In this document: positions 52,593 through 61,851 of the stretch, piece by piece | Position numbering within the stretch: position 1 is the stretch's first letter | Layout of the letters: each line of letters starts with the position of its first letter | The notes under the pieces: generated by a model | What the model saw: only the letters and a program-made list of their open reading frames with translations | Told to the model about the DNA's origin: nothing | Database searches by the model: none | Program-made: the position numbers and the translations under genes | NCBI RefSeq assembly: GCF_000382705.1 | Contig: NZ_ARQE01000003.1 | Coordinates: 248,001-312,000 of the forward strand | DNA length: 64,000 bases | Direction: 5' to 3' | DNA from: Aureimonas ureilytica DSM 18598 = NBRC 106430 | GTDB lineage: Bacteria > Pseudomonadota > Alphaproteobacteria > Rhizobiales > Rhizobiaceae

Positions 52593-54040
52593 GCGCCGCG
52601 CCCCAGCCCGCGCCGGGCGCCGCACCCAGCTTCACCGCGCGCTCGGAAGGAGCGCTCGCCGACCGCTGGCTGAAGACCGCGATCGACCGCACCACCGGCA
52701 CCGCGCGCACCAAGCGCGCGGCGATCGTCGGCCAATGGCCGGACTTCGCGGTGGCGCGCGAGCGGGGCCGCGAGATCAAGGATCATGTGGTCCGGAATCT
52801 CGGCCATTACCTCGCCGAGTTCGAGCGCAACGCGCGGGCGAGCGGCGCCGTGGTGCATTATGCCCGCACCTCCGACGAGGCCTGCCGCATCGTCGTGGAG
52901 ATCTGCCAGCGGGCCGGCGCCAAAAGCGTGACGCGCTCCAAGTCGATGCTCGGCGAGGAGATCGGCCTGCCGCACGCTTTGGAAGCGGCGGGCATCGAGC
53001 GCGTCGAGACGGATCTGGCCGAACATATCGTGCAGCTCGCGGGCGAGCGGCCGAGCCACATCATCTGGCCCGCCATGCACAAGACGCGCGAGCAGATTTC
53101 CGAGCTGTTCCGCGCCGCCCACGCCGAGCCGCACCGGGAGGAAACCGCCGAAGCCATGGCGGCCTCGGCCCGGCGCCATCTGCGCCAGCGCTTCCTCGAC
53201 GCCGATATCGGCATATCCGGCGCCAATTTCCTCATTGCCGACACGGGCAGCGTCTGCACCGTGACCAACGAGGGCAATGCCGAAATGACCACCACGCCGC
53301 CGCGCATCCACATCGCGACGGCGGGCATCGAGAAGCTGGTGCCCTCAGCCGCCCACGCGGCGATGATGCTGCGCCTTCTCGTGCGCTCGGCGACCGGCGC
53401 GGCGCTGACGCAATACACGACCTTCCACACCGGGCCGAAACGATCGGGCGATCTCGACGGGCCGGAGGAGTTCCACATCGTTCTCGTCGACAACGGCCGC
53501 ACCACGATGCTGGCGGGCGAGGAAATGCGCGACATGCTCCGCTGCATCCGCTGCGGCGCCTGCATGAACCATTGCCCCGTGTTCAACCAGATCGGCGGCC
53601 ATGCCTATGGCGGCACCTATCCCGGCCCGATGGGCGCGGTGCTGACGCCGATCTTCGACGGACTGAACGAGAAGACCCGCGACCTCGCCCATGCCTGCAC
53701 GCTGAACGGGCGCTGCCGCGAGGTCTGCCCGGTGGACATTCCGCTGCCGACCCTTCTCAAGGGCTGGCGCACGGCGAGCTGGCGCGAAGGGCTGGAGCCG
53801 CGCACCATGCGCGCCGGGCTCGGCCTGTGGCGCTGGCTGGCAACCCATCCGCTCCCCTACCGCATGGCCACCGGCCTCGCGGCGAAAGCGTTGCATTTCA
53901 TGGGCGGCGCGCGCGGGCGTGTCGCCTCCCTGCCGTTTCTCGGCGGCGCCTGGACGCGGCATCGCGACATGCCCGTTCCGCCGGGCGGGCCGACCTTCCT
54001 TCAGGCCGAAGCCGCCCGCCAGCGGAAGGCCGGCCGATGA
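52589..54040 (+). CDS. lutB: LutB, lactate utilisation iron-sulphur protein
   Basis: 483-residue LutB/YkgF protein. The N-terminal LUD domain (KSVTRSKSMLGEEIGLPHAL, TDLAEHIVQLAGERPSHIIW, ANFLIADTGSVCTVTNEGNA) is followed by two 4Fe-4S clusters in CIRCGACMNHCPVFNQIGG and CTLNGRCREVCPVDIPLP. It passes electrons from lactate, probably to the quinone pool. ATGA overlaps join it to lutA and lutC, showing one operon. Confidence 0.95.
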   Translation: MSAAPQPAPGAAPSFTARSEGALADRWLKTAIDRTTGTARTKRAAIVGQWPDFAVARERGREIKDHVVRNLGHYLAEFERNARASGAVVHYARTSDEACRIVVEICQRAGAKSVTRSKSMLGEEIGLPHALEAAGIERVETDLAEHIVQLAGERPSHIIWPAMHKTREQISELFRAAHAEPHREETAEAMAASARRHLRQRFLDADIGISGANFLIADTGSVCTVTNEGNAEMTTTPPRIHIATAGIEKLVPSAAHAAMMLRLLVRSATGAALTQYTTFHTGPKRSGDLDGPEEFHIVLVDNGRTTMLAGEEMRDMLRCIRCGACMNHCPVFNQIGGHAYGGTYPGPMGAVLTPIFDGLNEKTRDLAHACTLNGRCREVCPVDIPLPTLLKGWRTASWREGLEPRTMRAGLGLWRWLATHPLPYRMATGLAAKALHFMGGARGRVASLPFLGGAWTRHRDMPVPPGGPTFLQAEAARQRKAGR

Positions 54041-54690
54041 GCGAGGCCCGCGACGCGATCTTCGGCGCGATCCGCCATGCGCTCGGCCCCGCGCGCGCCG
54101 CCGAGCGCATTCGGGCCGAGGCCGACGCGCTTCTGGCCGAGCCCGAGCGCGTGCGTCCGCGCCTGCCCGATGGCGATCTCGCGTCCCTGTTCGAGGCGGC
54201 GGTGACGCGGCTGCCGCCCGGCGCGTCCTGCGAGCGCATCGCCGATTTCGCCGCCCTCCCCGCAGCCGTGGCGGCGCATCTCCACGCGCGCGGGCGCGAG
54301 CCGGCGATCAAGCTCCAGCCCGCGCTCGCGCTTCTGACGCTTCCCTTCGCGGAAGCCGGCGTCGCGCTGCGGGACGAGGTGGACGACCGCACCGCCCTGT
54401 CCTTGTCGGACTGCGCCATCGCGGAAACCGCGAGCCTCGTGATCCGCTCGGGTGCCGACATGGCGGTGCTCGACGCCTTTCTGCCGCTGCACCATCTCGT
54501 GGCGGTGCGCGTTTCCGACATCGTGCCGCATCTGGAAGAGGCGGTCGCGCGCTTCGATCTCGCCCGCAGCCGCAATCTCGTGGTGGTCACCGGCCCGAGC
54601 GGGACGACCGATATCGAGGGCAATCTGGTGATCGGCGTGCATGGCCCGGCGACGCTGCACATCTTCCTGATCGAAGACGGCGCGGCTTGA
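54037..54690 (+). CDS. lutC: LutC, lactate utilisation protein
   Basis: 217-residue LutC/YkgG protein with a LUD domain. The C-terminal half has the family pattern SDCAIAETASLVIRSGADMA, LHHLVAVRVSDIVPHLEEA and TGPSGTTDIEGNLVIGVHGP. The ATG at 54037 overlaps lutB (ATGA). It completes lutABC, and no regulator (LutR-type) is adjacent. Confidence 0.93.
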   Translation: MSEARDAIFGAIRHALGPARAAERIRAEADALLAEPERVRPRLPDGDLASLFEAAVTRLPPGASCERIADFAALPAAVAAHLHARGREPAIKLQPALALLTLPFAEAGVALRDEVDDRTALSLSDCAIAETASLVIRSGADMAVLDAFLPLHHLVAVRVSDIVPHLEEAVARFDLARSRNLVVVTGPSGTTDIEGNLVIGVHGPATLHIFLIEDGAA

Positions 54691-54751
54691 CAGCGGCAGC
54701 CGGCTCGGCAAAGGCGCGGGCCGGTTTGTGGGCAAGGGAGAACGGCGGGGC

Positions 54752-56164
54752 ATGTGGTGCGAAGCGCTCGAGGGCTGCGACCCCATGGAAGCGGCCCGCC
54801 GCCTGCGCCCGCTCGGCCGCCTCACCTTTCTCGACAGCGCCGCGCCGGGCGGCCCGAACGGGCGGCGCTCGGCGGTTCTCGCCGCGCCCTTCGCCGAATT
54901 CACCGCCTCGCTGAACGAGACGCGCCTGGACGGCGCGCTGGTCGAGGGAAGCCCCTTCGCCGCGCTCGACGCCCTTCTGGCGCGCTACCGGATAGAAGCC
55001 CGCGACGAAACGCGGCTCGGGCCGGGCCTGGCCGGTTTTCTCGCCTTCGAGGCCGGGCATTTCATCGAGCGGCTGCGCCCCGTGCGCGATCTCGACCCCG
55101 ACCGCCCGCTGATCGCGCTCGGCCTCTACGACACCGCCCTCGTGTTCGATCACGACCGGGGCACGACCAACCTCGTGTCCAGCGGCTTCTCGCCCGTTCT
55201 CGACGCCGCCTCGCCGCTCGACGCGCGCGAGGCCCATGCGCGGGCGAGGTTGGCCGAATTCCGCGCGGCGCTGGAGCGCGAGCCGGCGCCCGAAGCGCCC
55301 GCTCCCACTGAGGCCCCCGAATGGCGCTCGGACATCTCGCGCACCGATTACGCCGCGATGGTGGAGCGCGTGCGCGCCTTCATCCGGGCGGGCGACATCT
55401 ATCAGGCCAATGTCGCGCGCCGCTTCGAGGCCGACCTGCCGGAGGGGTTCGATCCGTTCGGCTTCTACGGCGTCCTGCGCCAGGTGAACCCCGCGCCCTT
55501 CGCCGCCTATCTGGACATGCCCGGCCGCACGATCGCCTCGGCCTCGCCCGAACTCTTCCTGCGGCTGCGCGGGCGCGCGGTGGAAACGCGGCCGATCAAG
55601 GGCACGGCGCGGCGCGCGGCCGATCCGGCGCTCGACGCTGAGGCCGCCGAGGCGCTTCTGGCCTCGCGCAAGGACCGGGCCGAAAACGTCATGATCGTCG
55701 ATCTCCTGCGCAACGACCTGTCGCGCGTCGCCGAGGCCGACAGCGTCGAGGTGCCGGCCCTGTGCGCGCTGGAGAGCTTTTCGGGCGTCCATCATCTCGT
55801 CTCCGAGGTCACGGCGCGGCTGCGCGAAGGCGAAGGCGTCGGATCGCTCCTGAGCGCCAGCTTTCCCGGCGGCTCCATCACCGGCGCGCCGAAGATCCGC
55901 GCCTGCGACATCATCAGCGAGCTGGAAGGGCGGCGGCGCGACGTCTATTGCGGCTCGCTCGCCCATTTCGGCTTCGACGGCGCGGCCGATCTTTCCATCG
56001 CCATCCGCACCGTGGAATTCGAGGGGACGCGCGCCCGGTTCGGCGCGGGCGGCGGCGTCACCATCCTGTCGGACGGGGCGGCGGAATACGAGGAAACCGG
56101 CGCCAAGGCCGTGCGCATTCTCGAGGCGTTCAAGGCCTATGCCAGGGGCGGGTCGGCGGCGTGA
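54752..56164 (+). CDS. pabB: PabB, aminodeoxychorismate synthase component I
   Basis: PabB converts chorismate plus ammonia to 4-amino-4-deoxychorismate, the precursor of p-aminobenzoate and folate. The 470-residue product has the chorismate-enzyme core: RAFIRAGDIYQANVARRFEA, PFAAYLDMPGRTIASASPEL, VETRPIKGTARRA (PIKGT, PabB/TrpE motif), DLLRNDLSRVAEADSVEVP, ASFPGGSITGAPKIRACDII. The start is ATG 54752; GTG 54728 is possible. Its stop overlaps the pabA start (GTGA), so the two subunits are co-translated. Confidence 0.94.
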   Translation: MWCEALEGCDPMEAARRLRPLGRLTFLDSAAPGGPNGRRSAVLAAPFAEFTASLNETRLDGALVEGSPFAALDALLARYRIEARDETRLGPGLAGFLAFEAGHFIERLRPVRDLDPDRPLIALGLYDTALVFDHDRGTTNLVSSGFSPVLDAASPLDAREAHARARLAEFRAALEREPAPEAPAPTEAPEWRSDISRTDYAAMVERVRAFIRAGDIYQANVARRFEADLPEGFDPFGFYGVLRQVNPAPFAAYLDMPGRTIASASPELFLRLRGRAVETRPIKGTARRAADPALDAEAAEALLASRKDRAENVMIVDLLRNDLSRVAEADSVEVPALCALESFSGVHHLVSEVTARLREGEGVGSLLSASFPGGSITGAPKIRACDIISELEGRRRDVYCGSLAHFGFDGAADLSIAIRTVEFEGTRARFGAGGGVTILSDGAAEYEETGAKAVRILEAFKAYARGGSAA

Positions 56165-56754
56165 TCCTGCTTCTCGACAATTACGACAGTTTCTCGGCCA
56201 ATCTCGCCCGCTATCTCGAACGGCTCGGCGCGCCGGTCGCGATCCGGCGCAGCGACCGGGTGACGCTCGGTGAGATCGAGGCGATGGAACCCGAGGCGAT
56301 CGTCCTGTCGCCCGGCCCCTGCGGCCCGGCGGAGGCCGGCGTCTGCCTCGATACCGTGCGCGCCTTTTCCGGACGCATCCCGATCCTCGGCGTGTGCCTC
56401 GGGCATCAGGTGATCGGCGCGGCCTTCGGCGGATGGGTCGGCCCGGCGCTCCAGCCCATGCACGGCCTGTCATCGCCCGTGCGCCACGAGGGGGGCGATC
56501 TCTTCGAAGGCCTGCCGCAGCCCCTGGAGGTCGGGCGCTACCATTCGCTGATCGTGCGCGCGACGCCGGAGATGGACGCGGCGCTTCGCGTCACCGCCTG
56601 GTCGGACGAGGGCGAGATCATGGCGCTGCGCCACCGCACGCACCCGACCTACGGAATTCAGTTCCATCCCGAATCAGTACTGACACCTGACGGCGCGCAA
56701 CTTCTGGGCAATTTCAGGACATTACTTGGTCGGAAACGGGTCGAAAGGGCCTGA
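56161..56754 (+). CDS. pabA: PabA, glutamine amidotransferase component II
   Basis: 197-residue class I glutamine amidotransferase that supplies ammonia to PabB. The product begins ILLLDNYDSFSANLARYLER, with catalytic Cys in ILGVCLGHQVIGAAFGG and His/Glu in YGIQFHPESVLT. The GTG at 56161 overlaps the pabB stop. It could also serve anthranilate synthase, as PabA proteins often do; no trpE lies in the window. Confidence 0.93.
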   Translation: MILLLDNYDSFSANLARYLERLGAPVAIRRSDRVTLGEIEAMEPEAIVLSPGPCGPAEAGVCLDTVRAFSGRIPILGVCLGHQVIGAAFGGWVGPALQPMHGLSSPVRHEGGDLFEGLPQPLEVGRYHSLIVRATPEMDAALRVTAWSDEGEIMALRHRTHPTYGIQFHPESVLTPDGAQLLGNFRTLLGRKRVERA

Positions 56755-56899
56755 AAACCGGGCGTTTGGCAATCGATCCGGATGACATAATAAGTCGGAC
56801 CAATGGGTTAGCATCACTGTCCCATTGAAGCCGCGAGCCCAGCATGGTCCGGCATCCGAGTAAAGTTCGCGAGTCGTCAGCCAGCTTATAATTACTTAA

Positions 56900-56937
56900 A
56901 TGCGAAACGTTTGGGCTTCTTGCATATCGTTTCGCAT
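56900..56937. promoter_or_regulatory. Inverted repeat, candidate MarR autoregulatory operator
   Basis: ATGCGAAACG (56900-56909) and its inverse CGTTTCGCAT (56928-56937) flank 18 bases in the AT-rich stretch 31-68 bases before the MarR GTG. The position suits an operator for the regulator's own promoter. Confidence 0.45.
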
Positions 56938-56967
56938 GAATGAGCGTATCAGTTCGAGAGGCTCAAC

Positions 56968-57444
56968 GTGCCTGACACGGTGACATCCTCTCCCCCGAAT
57001 TTGACGGACGAAGACGCGCAACTGGTCGCGACGCTTTTGTCGATCGCCAAGTCCACACGCGCCTTTCTCGCCCTTCTCCTGGCCCAGATCGATCTGCATC
57101 CGGGCCAGGATCAGCTTCTCGCTCGGCTGACGCCGGGAGAGTCCGTCAGCGTCTCGGCGCTGGCCGAGCAGCTTGCCGTGCGCCCGTCCACCGTGTCCAA
57201 GATGCTGGATCGCCTGATCGAGAAGGACCTCGTCCTGCGCGAGTCCAACAGCCGCGATGCGCGCCGCACCATGGTCATGTTGACCGCGGCCGGGGAAGCG
57301 GCCAAGCAGCGGGTGCGCGCCCTGTGGCTGCGGCTCGATACGGAACTCGGCAATTCGCTGGAGGACAAGGAGCGCGCCGCCATGCTCGCCTCGCTCCAGC
57401 AGGTCGATCAGCTCCTGAGCGCAAGGCTGCGCCGCCTGCGCTAG
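56968..57444 (+). CDS. MarR-family transcriptional regulator
   Basis: 158-residue winged-helix regulator. The DNA-binding part is VSVSALAEQLAVRPSTVSKM then LDRLIEKDLVLRESNSRDAR with RTMVMLTAAGEAAKQRVRAL, the DxRxx wing typical of MarR. Helical dimerisation ends flank it. The start is GTG 56968 with GAGAGG upstream. Its promoter holds a 10-bp inverted repeat, and the half-site ATGCGAAA recurs before opgG and opgC, so control of the glucan cluster is a testable inference. The ligand is unknown. Confidence 0.92.
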   Translation: MPDTVTSSPPNLTDEDAQLVATLLSIAKSTRAFLALLLAQIDLHPGQDQLLARLTPGESVSVSALAEQLAVRPSTVSKMLDRLIEKDLVLRESNSRDARRTMVMLTAAGEAAKQRVRALWLRLDTELGNSLEDKERAAMLASLQQVDQLLSARLRRLR

Positions 57445-57694
57445 CGCCTTGGCCCCGGCGTGGCCGGCGGGCCAAGCCCCGGAAAGCGTTTCTTGTTTGG
57501 AAACCGGCGAGCGCGCGGCGGGTGCGGCGCAGCGCAAACGCGCGCGGCACTCACGGGCGGGGCGCGGTTTGGTGCGGCTCGTCGGCCTATGGCCGGCGAA
57601 CTTGTTGCGGACCTGAGCATTGGCTAGGCTATTCACGGCTTTTCGCATATGCTCAAACGCGCGCGCACTCAACGAGAAGAAGATCGCCATCCCT

Positions 57695-59344
57695 GTGACG
57701 AGACCCTCGCATCTTTCCCGACGCACGGCGCTGAAATACGGCTTGGGCGGCGTCATCACACTGCTGTGGACGCAGGCCAGGGCGCAGGACCCGCAAACCC
57801 AGCCGGCGCCGGGCGCGACGCCCCCCGCCGCGGAGCCCGCCCCCGCGCAGCCCGCGGCCCCCCCGACCGTCGTCGATCTGAACGCCTTCTCCTTCGATGC
57901 GCTGACGGCCGCCATGCGCAATCGCGCGGCCCAGCCCTATCAGGAGCCGGCGAACGAGCTGCCGCAGCCGATCGCCGATCTCGACTACGACCATTACCGC
58001 CGCATCCTCTACCGGCGCGACCAGACGATCTGGGCGAACGAGCCGCTGAACTTCCAGATGCAGGCCTATTTCCCGGGCTTCCTCTACAAGGCGATCACCC
58101 GCGTCTTCGTGGGCGACGGCACGCATTTCCAGCCGCAGGTCTTCTCGGGCGCCAATTTCGAGTTCCTGGCGCCGCTCGACCCGTCCGTCTTCCAGAACAT
58201 CCAGCTTCCGGGCGTGGCGGGCTTCCGCCTGAACTATCCGATCGACCGGCCCGACCTCTACGACGAGATCGTGTCCTTCCTCGGCGCGTCCTATTTCCGC
58301 GCGCTCGGCATGAACAACCGCTACGGCCTGTCGGCGCGCGGTCTGGCGATCAACACGGCCACCACCTCGGCCGAGGAATTCCCGCGCTTCACCGCCTTCT
58401 ACATCGTGAAGCCGCAGCCATCCGACGAGACGATCCAGCTCTTCGCCGAACTGGAAGGCCCGAGCCTCACCGGCGCCTATGCCTTCAACCTCAAGCCCGG
58501 CCCGCAGACGATCATCGACGTCACCGCGCGCCTGTTCTTCCGGGGCGAGGTGGAGCGGCTCGGCGTCGCGCCGCTGACCTCGATGTATCTCTTCGGCGAG
58601 AACGACCATAGCGAGCGCGAGGACTTCCGCCCGGAGGTCCACGACAGCGACGGCCTGTTCATCCAGCGCCCGAACGGCGAGCGCCTCTGGCGTCCGCTCA
58701 AGAATCCCGACGATCTCGCCCTGTCCTACTTCACCGAGGCCTCGCCGAAAATGTTCGGCCTCATGCAGCGGGACCGCGACTTCAGCCATTACGAGGATGT
58801 CGAGGCGCATTACGAACTGCGCCCCTCGCTCCTGATCGAACCGCTCGGCGACTGGGGTCGCGGCGCGATCCTCCTCGTCGAGATCCCCACCGAATCGGAA
58901 GCCAACGACAATATCGTGTCGTTCTGGGTGCCCGAGGAAAAGCCCAAGGCCGGCTCGCAATACGAGTTCCGCTACCGGATGCATTGGGGCATGTTGCCGG
59001 ACCCGCTGACCCATCTGGCGACGGTCGCCGGCACCTATGCGGGCGTCGGCGGCAACGCGGCCGACACGGCCGACACGGGGCTTCGCCGCTTCGAGATCAA
59101 CTTCGTCGGCGGCACGGCGCAGAACCTGCCTGTCGACGCGGTGGTGGTTCCGGTGATCGACGTGCCGGCGGAAGGCGCGCGTCTCGTCCATAGCGGCATC
59201 TCGCGCCTGCCGAACGGCGGCTGGCGCCTGTCGATCGAGCTGGAGAAGCTGAACGCCAGCCCGGTGGAGCTGCGCGCCAAGCTGTCCTTCAACCAGCGCA
59301 TCATCTCCGAATCCTGGCTCTATCAGTGGACGGGCCGTCCGTGA
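57695..59344 (+). CDS. opgG: OpgG/MdoG-family periplasmic glucan biosynthesis protein
   Basis: OpgG/OpgD proteins act in the periplasm on the beta-glucan backbone made by OpgH. A Tat signal leads the 549-residue product: SRRTALKYGLGGVITLLWTQ with cleavage near ARAQD, then a Pro/Ala linker. The mature domain has DYDHYRRILYRRDQTIWANE, FQMQAYFPGFLYKAITRVFV, TSMYLFGENDHSEREDFRPE, HDSDGLFIQRPNGERLWRPL and HYELRPSLLIEPLGDWGRGA. GTG 57695 is the start best placed for the Tat peptide, but its Shine-Dalgarno is weak. A Tat signal is more usual for OpgD, so the G/D naming is loose. The stop overlaps the next gene (GTGA). Confidence 0.9.
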   Translation: MTRPSHLSRRTALKYGLGGVITLLWTQARAQDPQTQPAPGATPPAAEPAPAQPAAPPTVVDLNAFSFDALTAAMRNRAAQPYQEPANELPQPIADLDYDHYRRILYRRDQTIWANEPLNFQMQAYFPGFLYKAITRVFVGDGTHFQPQVFSGANFEFLAPLDPSVFQNIQLPGVAGFRLNYPIDRPDLYDEIVSFLGASYFRALGMNNRYGLSARGLAINTATTSAEEFPRFTAFYIVKPQPSDETIQLFAELEGPSLTGAYAFNLKPGPQTIIDVTARLFFRGEVERLGVAPLTSMYLFGENDHSEREDFRPEVHDSDGLFIQRPNGERLWRPLKNPDDLALSYFTEASPKMFGLMQRDRDFSHYEDVEAHYELRPSLLIEPLGDWGRGAILLVEIPTESEANDNIVSFWVPEEKPKAGSQYEFRYRMHWGMLPDPLTHLATVAGTYAGVGGNAADTADTGLRRFEINFVGGTAQNLPVDAVVVPVIDVPAEGARLVHSGISRLPNGGWRLSIELEKLNASPVELRAKLSFNQRIISESWLYQWTGRP

Positions 59345-59664
59345 TCGGCCGCGACACGCAGACCGCCCCGCGCGCCAACACGGGCGAGGCGGATCGCTTC
59401 TTCGACACGCGGCCCGTGGGCTTTCTGGTGAACCGGCCGGACCTTTCCGAAGAGGAGGTCCTCGCCGCGATCCAGGAACGGCTCGCCTTCGACGGGCGCA
59501 CCGGCCCCGAGCCGCAGGTGGTGATCGAGGCGGCGCGGCTCGGCAAGCGCAAGGCGCTGGCCTTCCTGCGCAAGCTGGTTCTTCCCCAGCCCCGCTCGCC
59601 CCTCGCCATGCCCGTGCAGCCGATCCTGCGCGAGCATCTCACCCATGGCGTCGAGGGCCATTGA
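59341..59664 (+). CDS. Hypothetical protein between opgG and opgH
   Basis: 107-residue soluble protein, MIGRDTQTAPRANTGEADRF with RPVGFLVNRPDLSEEEVLAA, ending HLTHGVEGH. Its GTG start overlaps the opgG stop by GTGA, and it is followed by opgH 115 bases later, so it looks like part of the glucan operon. I know no function. A cytoplasmic regulator of OpgH would fit, but there is no sequence support for that. Confidence 0.7.
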   Translation: MIGRDTQTAPRANTGEADRFFDTRPVGFLVNRPDLSEEEVLAAIQERLAFDGRTGPEPQVVIEAARLGKRKALAFLRKLVLPQPRSPLAMPVQPILREHLTHGVEGH

Positions 59665-59779
59665 TGGTTCGGCGCCAGGTCCTCGCGGATCGGCGCCGCC
59701 GTGAAACCGGGCCGAGCCGGATGCCTCATCCGGCAGGCCGCCGAAGCCGGGTCCGCCCCCATGATTCCGTCAAGGTCGC

Positions 59780-61639
59780 ATGGTTGGTGCCGCCGTCCCG
59801 CATGAGTTCTTGTCAGCGAGCGCGTCCGTGATCGTATTGGGTAGACTGTTCTTCGCGCTGTTCGCGCTTCTCCTCGCCGTGGTGGCGGGCGTCCTGTTCG
59901 CCGTGGTGATCACGGCCAACGGCACGACCTGGCTGCATGTGGTGCAGGTCCTGCTCCTGATCGTGTGCTGCCTCTGGCTCGCCTGGGGCTTCAACACGGC
60001 CGTGGTGGGCATCTTCTCGCGCCGCGGCCGGCGCTGGACGGCGGCGCCCGACGGGCGGCGCTCGCAAAGCCGCACCGCCATTCTCATGCCGGTCTACAAC
60101 GAGGACGCCGACGCGGTTCTGGCGCGCGTCGCCGCCATGATCGAAGGCCTCCAGGCGATCCGCCGCCTCGACCATTTCGACGTCCATATCCTCAGCGATT
60201 CCACCAAGGCGGAGGCCGTGGCGGCCGAGCGGCGCGCCACCTTCTCGGTCGCCGCCGCGCTCGAAGCCGGCAGCCATCTCTATTATCGCAACCGCAAGAA
60301 GAACATAGGGCGCAAGGCCGGCAACATCGCCGACTTCGTCACCAATTGCGGCGGCGCCTACGACTATATGCTGATCCTCGACGCCGACTCGCTGATGCGG
60401 CCCGAGACCATGCTGGAAATGGTCGCGCGCATGGATGCCGATCCCGAACTCGCCCTCCTCCAGACCCAGCCGCTGATCATCGGCCGCCGCACCCTGTTCG
60501 GCCGCGCGCTGCAATTCTCGGCCGCGCTCTACTCCCCGATCTTCTCGCGCGGTATCGCCTCGCTCCAGGGCCGCGAGGGTCCCTTCTGGGGCCACAACGC
60601 GATCATCCGCACGCGCGCCTTCGCCGAGCATTGCGGCCTGCCGAACCTGTCGGGCAAGCCGCCCTTCGGCGGCCACATCCTCAGCCACGACTTCGTGGAA
60701 GCCGCGCTTCTCGCCCGCTCGGGCTTCAAGGTGCGCGTCGATCCCGACCTCCAGGGCTCCTTCGAGGAAGCGCCGACCAATCTCATCGAATATGCCAAGC
60801 GCGACCGGCGCTGGTGCCAGGGCAATCTCCAGCACGGGCGCCTCGTGCCGGCGCCCAACATCCGCTTCTGGAGCCGGGTGTCGATGATCTCGGGCATCAT
60901 GGCCTATGCGGCCTCGCCGATCTGGCTCCTGTTCCTCGTGGTCAGCCTTCTCGACCCGATCCTGTCGCCCTCGCCGAACTACTTCCCGGCGGACTCGCTC
61001 TTCCCGGTGTTTCCGCAGCCCGAAACCGGCAAGGCGCTTCTGCTCCTCCTGGGCATCGTGCTCCTCCTTCTCCTGCCCAAAACGCTGATCGCCTGCTACA
61101 CGGCCTTCACCCGGCGCTCGACCGCCTTCGGCGGCACGCTGACCGTGCTTCTCGGCGGCGGCGCGGAACTCGTCCTCACCAGCGCGCTCGCGCCGATCAT
61201 GATGATGTTCCAGTCCAAGGCGGTGACGGAAATCCTGCTCGGCCTCGACAGCGGCTGGCCGTCCACCGATCGCGACGACGAAGGCCTGCCGCTGAAGACC
61301 GCCTTCCAGGCGTCCTGGTGGATGGTGATCGCCGGCGCGATCCTTCTCTTCCTCACCTTCTTCTACGCGTTCGAACTGTTCTTCTGGGTCTGCCCGATCG
61401 CCATTCCGCTCCTGATCGCGCCGCTCTTCATCTCCTGGACGGGCGATCCGGGATTGGGCGACGCGGTGCGCCGCTCCACCATCTTCGCGACGCCCTTCGA
61501 GATCGATCCCGAGCCGGTGATCCGCGCCTCGGAAAAATGGCGCCGCCGCCTCAGCGAGGAAAGCATCGGGCGCGAGCCCACGCTGCCCAAGGACGCGGCC
61601 TCCGTCACCGGCCCCTCCGCCGCCATGGCGCCGGCCTGA
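59780..61639 (+). CDS. opgH: OpgH/MdoH glucans biosynthesis glucosyltransferase
   Basis: Inner-membrane GT2 enzyme that polymerises and exports the glucan backbone. The 619-residue product has two N-terminal helices (LGRLFFALFALLLAVVAGVL, VVQVLLLIVCCLWLAWGF), then the catalytic domain AILMPVYNEDADAVLARVAA, YMLILDADSLMRPETMLEM (DxD), LSHDFVEAALLARSGFKVR, EYAKRDRRWCQGNLQHGRLV (processivity motif), and several C-terminal helices. It is shorter than E. coli OpgH, lacking long terminal extensions, as in other alphaproteobacteria. The start is ATG 59780. A terminator follows. Confidence 0.95.
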   Translation: MVGAAVPHEFLSASASVIVLGRLFFALFALLLAVVAGVLFAVVITANGTTWLHVVQVLLLIVCCLWLAWGFNTAVVGIFSRRGRRWTAAPDGRRSQSRTAILMPVYNEDADAVLARVAAMIEGLQAIRRLDHFDVHILSDSTKAEAVAAERRATFSVAAALEAGSHLYYRNRKKNIGRKAGNIADFVTNCGGAYDYMLILDADSLMRPETMLEMVARMDADPELALLQTQPLIIGRRTLFGRALQFSAALYSPIFSRGIASLQGREGPFWGHNAIIRTRAFAEHCGLPNLSGKPPFGGHILSHDFVEAALLARSGFKVRVDPDLQGSFEEAPTNLIEYAKRDRRWCQGNLQHGRLVPAPNIRFWSRVSMISGIMAYAASPIWLLFLVVSLLDPILSPSPNYFPADSLFPVFPQPETGKALLLLLGIVLLLLLPKTLIACYTAFTRRSTAFGGTLTVLLGGGAELVLTSALAPIMMMFQSKAVTEILLGLDSGWPSTDRDDEGLPLKTAFQASWWMVIAGAILLFLTFFYAFELFFWVCPIAIPLLIAPLFISWTGDPGLGDAVRRSTIFATPFEIDPEPVIRASEKWRRRLSEESIGREPTLPKDAASVTGPSAAMAPA

Positions 61640-61669
61640 CGCTCTAGCCACCACACCTCGGAACCGCGA

Positions 61670-61714
61670 AACGGCCGCTCCGCCCCTTCCGGGTCGGGCG
61701 GCCGTTCTGCTTTT
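61670..61714 (+). terminator. Rho-independent terminator of opgH
   Basis: A 9-bp outer stem AACGGCCGC / GCGGCCGTT with a further C/G-rich inner pairing is followed by CTGCTTTT, 30 bases after the opgH stop. Confidence 0.75.
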
Positions 61715-61851
61715 GCGGCCTGCCTTCCTCTCGCCGGATTGCTTGGGCACCTGCCTTTGCTGCAATGCGAAAGACGTTCAGCAAGGGTTCAGGCGCGGGC
61801 CTCTAACGCTAAGTATGACAAACCGAAGACGTCGATCGTCTCGGTGCGTGC

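Noticed and set aside
57620-57694. Upstream extension of opgG from TTG 57620
   Set aside because: It would place 25 extra residues before a well-formed Tat signal peptide and has no homologous look.
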